Below are positions 8,797 through 17,309 of a stretch of DNA of 64,000 nt, piece after piece. Each line of letters begins with the position of its first letter. The stretch's first letter is position 1. The position numbers and the translations under genes are program-made. The notes beneath the pieces were generated by a model. The model saw only the letters and a program-made list of their open reading frames with translations, was not told the origin of the DNA and did not search any database. The DNA lies in contig NZ_AP022599.1 in assembly GCF_010725725.1 (NCBI RefSeq), positions 5,084,001 through 5,148,000 of the forward strand, read 5' to 3'. The DNA comes from Mycolicibacterium pulveris (GTDB taxonomy: Bacteria; Actinomycetota; Actinomycetes; Mycobacteriales; Mycobacteriaceae).

Positions 8797-9540
8797 TCAG
8801 GCGACGCCGAGGTAGGCGGCCCGAATACTGTCGTCGGCCAACAACTCTCGCGCGTCTCCCGACCGGGTGACCTCTCCGGTTTCCAGGATGTAGGCGCGGT
8901 CGGAACGGCTCAGCGCCTGTTGCGCGTTCTGTTCGACGAGCAGCACCGTGGTGCCCTGGGCGTTGATGTCGGCGATGATCTTGAAGATCTGCGAGATCAC
9001 CATCGGCGCCAACCCCATCGACGGTTCGTCGAGCAGCAGCACCCGGGGCCGGGCCATCAGCGCGCGGCCGATCGCGAGCATCTGCTGTTCGCCGCCCGAC
9101 AGCGTGCCACCGACCTGCGTGCGGCGCTCGGCGAGCCGCGGAAACAGCTCCAGCACCCAGTCCAGCCGCTCCCTGTGCTCGGCGCGCGACGCGAACTTGC
9201 GTCCGTAGCAACCCATTTCGAGGTTTTCGATCACCGTCATGCCCGGAAACACCCCGCGGCCCTCCGGCGCCTGGATCAGCCCGCGGGCAACCCGAAGGTG
9301 CGCCTTGAGCTTGGTGATGTCGTCGCCGTCGAACCACACCGATCCGGAGGTGAGCGGCCGCAATCCCGAGATCGCCCGCATCGTCGTCGTTTTGCCCGCG
9401 CCGTTGGAGCCCAGCAGCGTCACGAGCTCGCCGTCGCGGACCACCAACGAGATGCCGTGCAGCGCCCGGATGCGGCCGTACTGCACGACGACGTCGCGCA
9501 GCTCGAGCACGATCGGCTTGTCGTCACTCGATTTCGTCAT
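8797..9540 (-). CDS. livF: Branched-chain amino acid ABC transporter ATP-binding protein LivF
   Basis: Cytoplasmic ATPase of a high-affinity branched-chain amino acid (or related amide/acid) importer. The 247 residues contain Walker A GSNGAGKTT, signature LSGGEQQMLAIGRALM and Walker B VLLLDEPSMGLAPM; QAPEGRGVFPGMTVIENLEMG is the typical LivF segment. It is the last gene of livK-H-M-G-F, and its start overlaps the end of livG by 17 bases. It ends convergently with the DUF167 gene. Confidence 0.93.
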   Translation of the reverse strand: MTKSSDDKPIVLELRDVVVQYGRIRALHGISLVVRDGELVTLLGSNGAGKTTTMRAISGLRPLTSGSVWFDGDDITKLKAHLRVARGLIQAPEGRGVFPGMTVIENLEMGCYGRKFASRAEHRERLDWVLELFPRLAERRTQVGGTLSGGEQQMLAIGRALMARPRVLLLDEPSMGLAPMVISQIFKIIADINAQGTTVLLVEQNAQQALSRSDRAYILETGEVTRSGDARELLADDSIRAAYLGVA

Positions 9541-10351
9541 CGGACACCCCTAGATACGCCGCGATGACCTTGGGGTCCTCGCGGATCTCGCTCGGCAGCC
9601 CGTCGGCGATCTTGCGGCCGAACTCCAGCACCACGATACGGTCCGTCACCCCCATGACCAGCCGCATGTCGTGCTCGATCAACAGCACGGTGTAGCCGTC
9701 GTCGCGGATCTTCTGGATCAGCTCGATCAGCGCGGCCTTCTCCCGCGGGTTGAATCCCGCGGCCGGTTCGTCCAGGCACAGGAGCTTGGGCTCGGTGGCC
9801 AGCGCACGCGCGATCTCCAGGCGCCGCTGGTCGCCGTAGGACAGGTTCTTCGCCTTCTCCTCACCGCGGTGCCCGATCCCCACGAAATGCAGCAGAGCAG
9901 CCGATCTCTCGATCGCCGAGCGTTCCTCGCGGCGGTGCCGCGGGCTCCGGACGAGCGCGCCGGGCACGGAGGTGAAGTGCCGGGCGTCGGTGCCGACCAT
10001 GACGTTCTCCAGCGCGGTCATCTCGCCCCACAGCCGGATGTTCTGGAAGGTGCGGGCGATGCCGCGGCGGGTGATCTGGTGGCGTTTGATCCGGCCCAGC
10101 GGGGCGCCGTCGAACAGCACGGTGCCCGACGTCGGCCGGTACACGCCGGTGATCGCATTGAAACAGGTGGTCTTGCCTGCGCCGTTGGGTCCGATCAGGC
10201 CGAGGATCTCGCCGCGACGAATGTCGAACGACACCGAGTCCAGCGCCACCAGGCCGCCGAACTTCATGGTCAGATCCTTTGTCTGCAAGAGGATCTCACC
10301 CTCCGCGGCGTGGATATCGCGGTGAACGCCTGCCAGTTCCTCGATCGTCAC
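9524..10351 (-). CDS. livG: Branched-chain amino acid ABC transporter ATP-binding protein LivG
   Basis: Second ATPase of the Liv importer, 275 residues. Walker A is GPNGAGKTTCFNAITG, followed by the LivG-type RTFQNIRLWGEMTALENVMVG, signature LSYGDQRRLEIARAL and Walker B LLCLDEPAAGFNP. The C-terminal ADGLPSEIREDPKVIAAYLG is typical of LivG. Its GTG start at 10351 overlaps the stop of livM (GTGA), which implies translational coupling and equal production of the subunits. Confidence 0.93.
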   Translation of the reverse strand: MTIEELAGVHRDIHAAEGEILLQTKDLTMKFGGLVALDSVSFDIRRGEILGLIGPNGAGKTTCFNAITGVYRPTSGTVLFDGAPLGRIKRHQITRRGIARTFQNIRLWGEMTALENVMVGTDARHFTSVPGALVRSPRHRREERSAIERSAALLHFVGIGHRGEEKAKNLSYGDQRRLEIARALATEPKLLCLDEPAAGFNPREKAALIELIQKIRDDGYTVLLIEHDMRLVMGVTDRIVVLEFGRKIADGLPSEIREDPKVIAAYLGVSDDEIE

Positions 10352-11553
10352 CGCGCCGCCTCCTTCTCCGGCGAGCGCAACAGGTTGCGCGCGGCTTTAC
10401 TGTAGGCCAGCAGTTGCTGACGGGCGGGGAACAGCCCTTGGGGGCGGAAGATCATCAGTATCACCAGCGCCAACCCGAAGAACAGGTATTTCAGGTCGCC
10501 CAGGTTGATCCCGAGGAACTCGACGCCGAGCAGCCGGTTCGGCAGGTAGACGATGATGAACGCCCCGACCACCACGCCGAGCTTGTTACCCTGCCCGCCC
10601 AGCACCACCGCACAGAGGAACAGCATCGAGTTGATGATGTTGAACGTCGGCGGTGCGACGAACTGCACCTGCCCGGCGTAGAGCGCGCCCGACAACCCGC
10701 CGATCGCGGCGCCGATCACAAAAGCCCACAACTTGAAGCGGAATGCGTTGACGCCCATGACCTCCGCGGCGTCCTCGTCCTCACGGATGGCGATCCAGGC
10801 GCGCCCGACCCGGCTGCGTTCGAGGTTGCCGACCAGCATCAGGATGACGACCATGAGGACGATCCCGAGCCAGAACCACCACGTGCCGTAGTTGGCGTCG
10901 CCTGCGGAGTTGCCGCTGGAGAACACGCCGTCGGGCAGCCGTTCGCTCTCCCCCACCCGGGGATAGGCGACCTCGTTGAGGCCCCGGGGCCCGTTGGTCA
11001 CCTCGGACAGGTTGTCGGCCATCAGCCGGATGATCTCGCCGAAGCCGAGCGTGACGATGGCCAGGTAGTCGCCGCGGAGCCGAAGCGTCGGCGTGCCGAG
11101 GATCAGCCCGCTCAGCGCGGTGATGGCCATCGCCAGCGGCACACAGGCCAGCCAGGCCCAGTCCTCGTGCAGCCAGCCGGTGGGGCCCATCTTGTTCCAG
11201 GGGCTGTTCGGGCTGGTCAGCAGCGCGACGGTGTAGGCGCCGACGGCGTAGAAGCCGACGTAGCCGAGGTCGAGCAGGCCGGCCTGGCCGACCACGACGT
11301 TGAGCCCGATCGCGATGATCGCGACCATCGCGAACTGCGCCATGGTGCCGCCGAAGCTGATGTTCGGAGTGTCGAGGAACGGCGGCGGAAACAGCGGCAA
11401 CAACGCCAGCAATCCGAAGGCGATGATCCCGAAGCCCCACTTCTGTACGCGCGAGAGCCGATCCCACCAGTGCCGCAACGCGTCTCCGGGCGCCAGCACC
11501 CTGGCGGACCACCCCGATCCGCGGTCGGAGGACGGCTTCTGAGTGGGTCTCAT
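10348..11553 (-). CDS. livM: Branched-chain amino acid ABC transporter permease LivM
   Basis: Inner membrane permease of the Liv importer, 401 residues. After a hydrophilic N-terminus of about 45 residues there are roughly nine hydrophobic segments. The LivM-type region NVVVGQAGLLDLGYVGFYAVGA is followed by the loop RVGRAWIAIREDEDAAEVMG that contacts the ATPases. The ATG at 11553 overlaps the livH stop (ATGA) and the stop overlaps the livG start, so the cluster is one translation-coupled operon. Confidence 0.92.
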   Translation of the reverse strand: MRPTQKPSSDRGSGWSARVLAPGDALRHWWDRLSRVQKWGFGIIAFGLLALLPLFPPPFLDTPNISFGGTMAQFAMVAIIAIGLNVVVGQAGLLDLGYVGFYAVGAYTVALLTSPNSPWNKMGPTGWLHEDWAWLACVPLAMAITALSGLILGTPTLRLRGDYLAIVTLGFGEIIRLMADNLSEVTNGPRGLNEVAYPRVGESERLPDGVFSSGNSAGDANYGTWWFWLGIVLMVVILMLVGNLERSRVGRAWIAIREDEDAAEVMGVNAFRFKLWAFVIGAAIGGLSGALYAGQVQFVAPPTFNIINSMLFLCAVVLGGQGNKLGVVVGAFIIVYLPNRLLGVEFLGINLGDLKYLFFGLALVILMIFRPQGLFPARQQLLAYSKAARNLLRSPEKEAAR

Positions 11554-12596
11554 GCTCGTGCCTTCCCGAGGCTCTCACCGAGTATCCCGGTCGGCCGGAA
11601 GAACAACACCAGGACCAGCAGCACGAACGCCACCACGTCGCGCCACTGCGTGCCGAACACGGCCTGCCCGTAGTTCTCGATGATGCCCAGCAGCAGCCCC
11701 CCGAGCAGGGCGCCGCGCAGGTTGCCGATGCCGCCGAGCACCGCGGCGGAGAACGCCTTGATACCGAGCAGAAAGCCGCCGGAGTAGATGATGCCCTGGG
11801 GCACCTTGAGGGTGTACAGCAGCGCCGCCGCCCCCGCCAACAGGCCGCCGATCAAGAACGTCATCATGATGACGCGTTCCTTGGAGACGCCCATCAACGT
11901 CGCGGTGTCCGGATCCTGGGCCACCGCGCGGATTCCGCGCCCGAACTTGGTCTGGTTGATCGTCAGGTCGGTCAGCAGCGCCAGGATCAGCGCCGCGACG
12001 ACGATGATCAACGTGATGTTGGAGACCGCGGCGCCGAACACGGTGAACTGGGTTTCGGGAGCGACGAGCCTGATCGGCTGCTGCGCGTTGGAGCCGCCGT
12101 AGCCATCGATGATTTTCGGCAGGATGAAGTGCACGAACTCCTGCAACACGAACGACATCCCGATCGCGGTGATCAGGAACGACAGCCGTTCGGCCCCGCG
12201 GTTGCGCAGCGGCCGGTATGCGACCGCCTCCAACCCGACGGCGGTGCCCGCCGACACCATCATCGCGAACAGCATCGCGATGCCCAGGTACAGCACTGTC
12301 AGCGGAATGCCCTTGTCGTAGGTGTTACCGCTCGGGGTGAAGCCAAGGATCATGTCCAGGCAGAAGTACGCGCCGAACATGCCGAACATGAAGACCTCGG
12401 AATGGGCGAAGTTGATCAGCTTCAACACGCCGTAGACCAGCGTGTACCCGACCGCCACCAGGGCGTAGATGGCGCCCCACGACAAGCCGTCGATCGTCAG
12501 TTGCCAGAAGCCGTCTCGCAGGCCGTCGAGGTTGAAGCCGATGCTGGCGGCCAGGCAGGCGGTCTCGCCAATGCACTCGGCGACAGTCCCGGTCAT
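11550..12596 (-). CDS. livH: Branched-chain amino acid ABC transporter permease LivH
   Basis: Second permease subunit of the Liv importer, 348 residues. It shows the LivH motifs WGAIYALVAVGYTLVYGVLK and INFAHSEVFMFGMFGAY, the ATPase-contact loop RAVAQDPDTATLMG, and a C-terminal GLLLGIIENYGQAVFGTQW. The ATG at 12596 has GAGGAG about ten bases upstream. It is separated from livK by 83 bases holding a terminator-like hairpin, so the membrane and ATPase genes may be expressed below the binding protein. Confidence 0.92.
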   Translation of the reverse strand: MTGTVAECIGETACLAASIGFNLDGLRDGFWQLTIDGLSWGAIYALVAVGYTLVYGVLKLINFAHSEVFMFGMFGAYFCLDMILGFTPSGNTYDKGIPLTVLYLGIAMLFAMMVSAGTAVGLEAVAYRPLRNRGAERLSFLITAIGMSFVLQEFVHFILPKIIDGYGGSNAQQPIRLVAPETQFTVFGAAVSNITLIIVVAALILALLTDLTINQTKFGRGIRAVAQDPDTATLMGVSKERVIMMTFLIGGLLAGAAALLYTLKVPQGIIYSGGFLLGIKAFSAAVLGGIGNLRGALLGGLLLGIIENYGQAVFGTQWRDVVAFVLLVLVLFFRPTGILGESLGKARA

Positions 12597-12635
12597 CCGG
12601 TGGCGGCTCCTCGCGGCTGCGGTCTTCTAGCGAAA

Positions 12636-12666
12636 ACGCGTCCGAGCCTTGAGGTCTCGGACGCGT
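12636..12666 (-). terminator. Intrinsic terminator-like hairpin between livK and livH
   Basis: A perfect 11-bp inverted repeat, ACGCGTCCGAG-N9-CTCGGACGCGT, lies 13 bases past the livK stop. On the minus (transcribed) strand the stem runs straight into TTTT and then CGC. This is the layout of a leaky Rho-independent terminator or an mRNA-stabilising stem inside the operon. The stem is GC-rich and the U-tract short, so partial read-through is expected. Confidence 0.75.
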
Positions 12667-12679
12667 CCCGCCTCGATGG

Positions 12680-13891
12680 TTACTGGACCTTGTAGATCCA
12701 GATCAGGCTGGAGGTGAGCTCACCGGTGGGTGACCACTGGTACTGGCGCGCCACGCCCCGCCCGTCGTAGTTGCGCACATAGTCCAGCAGTGCCGGCCGC
12801 GTGATGGCGCCGGAGTCGATGCCCTTCAGCATAATCGTGCCCAGGTCGTAGCCCTCACTGCTGTAGGTGCCCGGTTCCTGGTTGAACTTCTGCCGGTACT
12901 CCTCGGCGAAGCTGCCCGTGGACGGACCGCACGGGCAGGACAGGATGGCGTCCTTCGCCGCGTCGCCCGCCTGCTTGACGAACTCCGGGTCCTTCGCGCC
13001 GTCGGCGCTGACAAAGGTACCGGCGAAGCCGCTGTCCTTGAGCTGCTGCACGAACGGCGACGCTTCGGCGTAGTAGCCGCTGAAGAACACCGAATCCGGG
13101 CTGGCCCCGTTGATCTGCGTCACCGCTGCCGAGAAGTCCTTGTCGCCCTTCTTCACCGAGATGTTGCAGGCCGGGTCGGCGACCGGACCGAGGGTTTCGC
13201 GCACGGTCTGGGCCAGGCCGAGACCGTAATCGGTGCTGTCGTCGACCACGCACACCTTCTGGTGGCCGAGGGTGTTCTTCATGTAGTTGGCCACCGCGGG
13301 GCCCTGCACGCCGTCGTTGCCCAGGCCGCGGAAGAAGGTCCGCCAGCCCTTGTCCGACAGCGTCACGTTGGTGGCCGAGGCCGTGGCCGCGACGAGGCCA
13401 GCCTGGTTGAACACGTCGCCGGTGGCCATGGTCTCACCGGAGAAGGCCGGGCCGATCAGGCCGATGGTGAAGGCGTCGTTGATGATCTGCGGCGCGATCT
13501 GGGTGGCTCGCTGCGGGTCGCCCTCGGTGTCGAAGGTCTTCAGCTGCACCTGGCACCCGGGGTTGGCGGCGTTGTGTTTGTCGACCGCCAGCTGAATGCC
13601 GTTCTTGATGTTGATGCCCAGCGCGGCGTCCGGTCCGTTCAGCGCACCGGCCATGGCGATCGAGACCGGCGGGCACTGCGCCTGCCCGTCGCCGGCGGGA
13701 TCGGCAGGTGCGGCGCTTTCGTCGGGCGGCACTTCTGTGCCGTTCTGGTCGATCTGCACCTGCTCGACGATCTTGAGGTCGGTCTGTCCCGAATCCTCGC
13801 CGGGCTCGGACTGTTGGCAGCCGGCTAATGCCAACGCGAGCAGCCCCGCGCTTCCGATAGCAACTGCATTTCGTGCTACGCGACCGCGCAC
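12680..13891 (-). CDS. livK: Branched-chain amino acid ABC transporter substrate-binding lipoprotein
   Basis: Extracytoplasmic ligand-binding component (periplasmic-binding fold type I, Leu/Ile/Val or amide family), 403 residues. A lipoprotein signal peptide ends in LALALAGC with the lipidated Cys25; an acidic linker is followed by the receptor domain (VSIAMAGALNGPDAALGIN, IGLIGPAFSGETMATGDVFN). The GTG start at 13891 has a strong GGGAGGTG four bases upstream. First gene of the operon; the upstream 199 bases to pdtaR presumably hold its promoter. Lipidation would depend on Lgt, also encoded in this window. Confidence 0.92.
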   Translation of the reverse strand: MRGRVARNAVAIGSAGLLALALAGCQQSEPGEDSGQTDLKIVEQVQIDQNGTEVPPDESAAPADPAGDGQAQCPPVSIAMAGALNGPDAALGINIKNGIQLAVDKHNAANPGCQVQLKTFDTEGDPQRATQIAPQIINDAFTIGLIGPAFSGETMATGDVFNQAGLVAATASATNVTLSDKGWRTFFRGLGNDGVQGPAVANYMKNTLGHQKVCVVDDSTDYGLGLAQTVRETLGPVADPACNISVKKGDKDFSAAVTQINGASPDSVFFSGYYAEASPFVQQLKDSGFAGTFVSADGAKDPEFVKQAGDAAKDAILSCPCGPSTGSFAEEYRQKFNQEPGTYSSEGYDLGTIMLKGIDSGAITRPALLDYVRNYDGRGVARQYQWSPTGELTSSLIWIYKVQ

Positions 13892-14090
13892 GTTTCACCT
13901 CCCGATCGAAGTTCTCGCCGGCATCGCATCAGCCCAGGTCGGTCCGGGTAGGCGCCGATGCCCCGGGAAGACCTTAGCCAACGCATGGCCGTGCTGCGTG
14001 CTGTTGGCCCACGCGTCGCGGCCTCGTAGCTGCGGGATGCGCCAAACCGCGACTTCAGAAACGCAGTGTTTACCGGGGACGCAGGGTTTT

Positions 14091-14714
14091 TCAGGTCGCC
14101 GGCGGGGCTTCTTCGGGCGTGTCGAGATTTTCCAGCACCACTTCGGCGACGCGCTTCATGGTGGTCCGGCGGTCCATGGCGGCACGCTGAATCCACTTGA
14201 ACGCCTCGGGTTCGGTCATCTGGTGCTTGGTCTGCAGCAAACCTTTGGCGCGCTCGACGAGCTTGCGGGTCTCCAGCCGGTCCGACAGGGTGGCGACCTC
14301 ATCCTCCAGCGCGGTGATTTCGCGGAACCGGCTGACCGCGACTTCGATGGCAGGGATGAGGTCGGTGACGGTGAACGGTTTGACCAGGTAGGCCATCGCG
14401 CCGGCGTCTCGGGCTCGCTCGACGAGCTCGCGTTGGCTGAACGCCGTCAGGATCACGATGGGCGCGATGCGCTTGCTGGCGATCTCCGAGGCCGCGTCGA
14501 TGCCGTCCCGCCGGGGCATCTTGACGTCCATGATCACCAGATCGGGCTTGAGCTGCTCGGCAAGATCGACGGCCTCCTGCCCGTCGCCGGCCTCTCCGAC
14601 GATCTCGTAGCCTTCGTCGCGCAGCATCTCGGCCAAATCCATGCGGATCAGCGCCTCGTCTTCGGCGACGAGAACACGGCGTGACTTCTGGGCGTCGGTC
14701 GGTGACCCGGTCAT
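14091..14714 (-). CDS. pdtaR: ANTAR-domain response regulator PdtaR
   Basis: Response regulator whose output binds RNA and prevents transcription termination. In mycobacteria its kinase is PdtaS, which is not in this window. The 207 residues hold a receiver domain with VLVAEDEALIRMD and phospho-acceptor Asp63 in VIMDVKMP, then a coiled linker and a C-terminal ANTAR domain (about 145-200: LVERAKGLLQTKHQMTEPEA, KWIQRAAMDRRTTMKRVAEV). The start is the ATG at 14714 (MTGSPTDAQ); the frame is open 34 codons upstream, but that stretch runs toward the divergent tRNA gene. The match to Rv1626 is very close from memory. Confidence 0.96.
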   Translation of the reverse strand: MTGSPTDAQKSRRVLVAEDEALIRMDLAEMLRDEGYEIVGEAGDGQEAVDLAEQLKPDLVIMDVKMPRRDGIDAASEIASKRIAPIVILTAFSQRELVERARDAGAMAYLVKPFTVTDLIPAIEVAVSRFREITALEDEVATLSDRLETRKLVERAKGLLQTKHQMTEPEAFKWIQRAAMDRRTTMKRVAEVVLENLDTPEEAPPAT

Positions 14715-14801
14715 AGCGGATATTGTGGCGGTAGCGGCCACGATCTGCGACGTCGGGTCATCCTCTAAGGTAGAAAGCCGCGCCGGAACACTCGTCCCGA
14801 T

Positions 14802-14875
14802 GCCCTCGTATCCCAACTGGCAGAGGAACTGGACTCAAAACCCAGACAGTGTGGGTTCGAATCCCACCGAGGGCA
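14802..14875 (+). tRNA. tRNA with anticodon CAA (Leu), short variable loop
   Basis: A 74-nt cloverleaf can be folded by hand. The acceptor stem is GCCCTCG/CGAGGGC with discriminator A. The D arm starts TCCC. The anticodon arm is CTGGA-CTCAAAA-CCCAG, which puts CAA at positions 34-36. The variable region is only 5 nt (ACAGT), and the T arm is GTGGG-TTCGAAT-CCCAC. CCA is not encoded. CAA reads UUG (Leu), but bacterial tRNA-Leu normally has a long class II variable arm. It is divergent from pdtaR. Confidence 0.85.
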
Positions 14876-14915
14876 CTCTTTGCGTTTTGGAGCCGCTGCG
14901 CCACAACGGTTTCCG

Positions 14916-16790
14916 TCAGGCCGCCGCGTCCGCGCCCGCGTCGTCCGCGGATTCTCCGCCGGCGCCCGCGTCTGAGGCGGCCGTCTCGCCGTCGCCTTGG
15001 GTGTGTTGGGCGCTGGTGTCCGTCACATCGTCGGCGGTGACGTCGATGTCCTCGTAGTCCTCGTAGTCCTCGTCGTCCAGCGCAGCTTGATCCACCAGGT
15101 CCTGTTCGGTGTCCTCCCCTGCGACGGACACCTCGTCCTCGGCCTCGTCGATGACGTCCGGCGCGACGGGCTCGGCAAGCTCAATCGGCTCGGTGACCTC
15201 TGCCTCCTCGGTGATCTCGGGCTCAGGGGCCTCGGGCTCCGGGACCTTGGGTTCGACCACCTCAGCGGCGGGCTCCTCGACCACATCCGCAACCGGCACG
15301 GGCGCATCGACCGTCGACGGGCCGGCCGCCGCCGTCGCCGCTGGCTTCCCCAGCGACCCCAGCCAGGCGGCCAAAGCGTTGGCCAACGCGTCCGCGACCT
15401 GGGCACCGACCTGCGCAACGGTCTGCGTCACCGCGGGCACCACCGTCTGGACCGCCGCCGCCACCGACTCGGCCACCTGCTGCACGAGCTTCTGCAGCGA
15501 CGCGGCCAGCGCCTCGGCGAGGCTGTCGGGGCTGCTGCGCTCTTCGATGATCCACTTGATGACCTCGGCGGCCGGCTTCATCTTCCATTCAGCGCTGGCC
15601 TCGTCGAAGTAATAGAGCCCCATCGACCCCTGCTCAGTGTCCGGGGCAGCCAACCGGTCACGCAGCGTGTAGATGAACGCCGGGCCGATCCAGCTACTCC
15701 AGTCGGCCGCCAACTCCCGGAACTCGGCGGGCAACTGTGCCATCTGCTCTTCGGTGAGGCCGTTGGCCCAGGTGGTCAGGAAGTCTTCGACGAAGTCGGC
15801 CTGCTGCCGATAGGTGACCATCGACGTCGGCAACCCGTACTCGCTCGCCCAGATCTTCACCAGGTCATCACCGTTGTCGAGCATCGTCAGGCGGATCTGC
15901 AGCAGCGAACGAAGCGGTGAGATGAAGTTGGGGTTCTGCTCGCCGAACGGCCGGTCGTAACTGTAGGGGTGATACGACAGTGCGTCGAAGTACCCCTTGG
16001 CGCCGTTGGCGTACATCGTCTGCACAAAGGTCACCGGGTCCATCGTGAACCCGCCGGCCGAGACGACCGCGGCCAGCACCCCCGCGACGACGGTCGCGTC
16101 GGGATCGGCGGCCTTGATCGCGGAGTAGGTAGCCTTCAACACCTCGGTGTAGGCCACGCCGTCAACCACCGGAAACCACGAACGGTAATAGTTCGGTTCG
16201 TTCCACACCTCATAGGCCGAGACGACACCCGGGTACAGCCCGGTGAAGCGGGTGACCGCTTCGCCCGCGAACGCGGCGAACTTTGTCGGATCCGGTGCGA
16301 CGCCCGGGCATCCGAGGCATCCGGTGCCGTCCGCACCGCCCCAGTACGGGGTGGAGTTCAGCACCCCGAGAACGGCCATGTCGCGTTCTTGGGCCTGGCT
16401 GAGAATGAAGTCGATCCGGCTCCAATCCGGCGGGAACAGTACTTCCAGCGGGCTGCCCGGTTCGGCCTGCTGGATCGCGCCCCACGGGATCAGCACCCGC
16501 AACGTGTTGACGCCCAGCGCCTGCATGTCGTCGAAACGCTTGATGATCTCCTCATCGGTGAGGTTCGGGTCATACATGTCCGAATCGGCGATCCCGATGG
16601 TCGTGGACTCGTCTTTGATGGTCGCCGTGTGAACGATGGGAATCGCCGCCGCGTCATATCTGGGTTTCGGTATCGGCTCGGTCGGGACGAGCAAATTGGT
16701 CACATATGCACACAGGACAGCTAACGGTGCAGCGGCAATCATCGACGCGATCCCCCAGCGCTGCAGACGACGGTTGATGATGGCCCGCAT
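14916..16790 (-). CDS. Exported glycoside hydrolase-like (clan GH-A) protein with acidic C-terminal tail
   Basis: A 624-residue protein. Residues 10-35 form one hydrophobic segment (signal anchor or signal peptide). Residues about 60-430 form a TIM-barrel-like domain related to GH5/GH39 enzymes. The acid/base Glu198 is in EVWNEPN and a fitting nucleophile Glu317 in WASEYG; SYHPYSYDRP and NTLRVLIPWG also fit the fold. After about residue 440 comes a helical Ala/Val/Gln-rich stretch, then about 130 residues very rich in Glu, Asp, Pro and Val. It probably acts on a cell-envelope or environmental glycan; the substrate is unknown. Codon use resembles its neighbours. Confidence 0.8.
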   Translation of the reverse strand: MRAIINRRLQRWGIASMIAAAPLAVLCAYVTNLLVPTEPIPKPRYDAAAIPIVHTATIKDESTTIGIADSDMYDPNLTDEEIIKRFDDMQALGVNTLRVLIPWGAIQQAEPGSPLEVLFPPDWSRIDFILSQAQERDMAVLGVLNSTPYWGGADGTGCLGCPGVAPDPTKFAAFAGEAVTRFTGLYPGVVSAYEVWNEPNYYRSWFPVVDGVAYTEVLKATYSAIKAADPDATVVAGVLAAVVSAGGFTMDPVTFVQTMYANGAKGYFDALSYHPYSYDRPFGEQNPNFISPLRSLLQIRLTMLDNGDDLVKIWASEYGLPTSMVTYRQQADFVEDFLTTWANGLTEEQMAQLPAEFRELAADWSSWIGPAFIYTLRDRLAAPDTEQGSMGLYYFDEASAEWKMKPAAEVIKWIIEERSSPDSLAEALAASLQKLVQQVAESVAAAVQTVVPAVTQTVAQVGAQVADALANALAAWLGSLGKPAATAAAGPSTVDAPVPVADVVEEPAAEVVEPKVPEPEAPEPEITEEAEVTEPIELAEPVAPDVIDEAEDEVSVAGEDTEQDLVDQAALDDEDYEDYEDIDVTADDVTDTSAQHTQGDGETAASDAGAGGESADDAGADAAA

Positions 16791-17309
16791 GCCACTCCTG
16801 TTCTCGATCAGCGCGACGGTGTTGGCTTCAAATTAGCCCATCAAAGATACGTCGAACACCCAATTGGAAAACAGGACACTATGCGAAAGTCGACCGGCGA
16901 CACACGCTTTCGTAATCAGGCATGAACGTGTGAATTCAGCAAATCTGATACCAGCGGCTGCGGTCTAGGGAGCCGCTGCGTGGTAGCTACTGGTTATGCC
17001 TGGTTATATCAGTTTTATTGGACACTTCCAGCCGGGTTCACGTTCATAAGAGGCTATCGTGTTCGATCCCGAGCAACACCATAAGCGAAAATATTTTCGG
17101 TATCGGTGATTTCTGTGTGAAAGGTGGGCTCACGACCGATTTCCACAAAGTCTGTGGCGATACTCACGGCAACATGCGACCTGGCCGACCGCGGCGCGAC
17201 GACGGCACCGCCACCCTTGATCCGACCGCCCGTGCACACCGCCATTTCCGACGCGCACGAGAAGAGCAAATACGTCGCTTCGACGACCGCAATTCACCAA
17301 GCAAATCCC
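16791..17309. other. 519-bp divergent intergenic region
   Basis: No credible gene. This region lies between the minus-strand glycoside hydrolase-like gene and the plus-strand adenylate cyclase and is clearly richer in A+T than the rest of the window. It contains a perfect inverted repeat, CAGCGGCT (16952-16959) with AGCCGCTG (16971-16978), and a directly repeated TGGTTAT at 16991 and 17001, one helical turn apart. It probably carries both promoters. Open frames that cross it lack coding character. Confidence 0.6.

Noticed and set aside
17110..17160. CRP-type site upstream of the adenylate cyclase (TGTGA and TCAC halves)
   Set aside because: The half-sites are nine bases apart instead of six, so it does not fit the CRP consensus.
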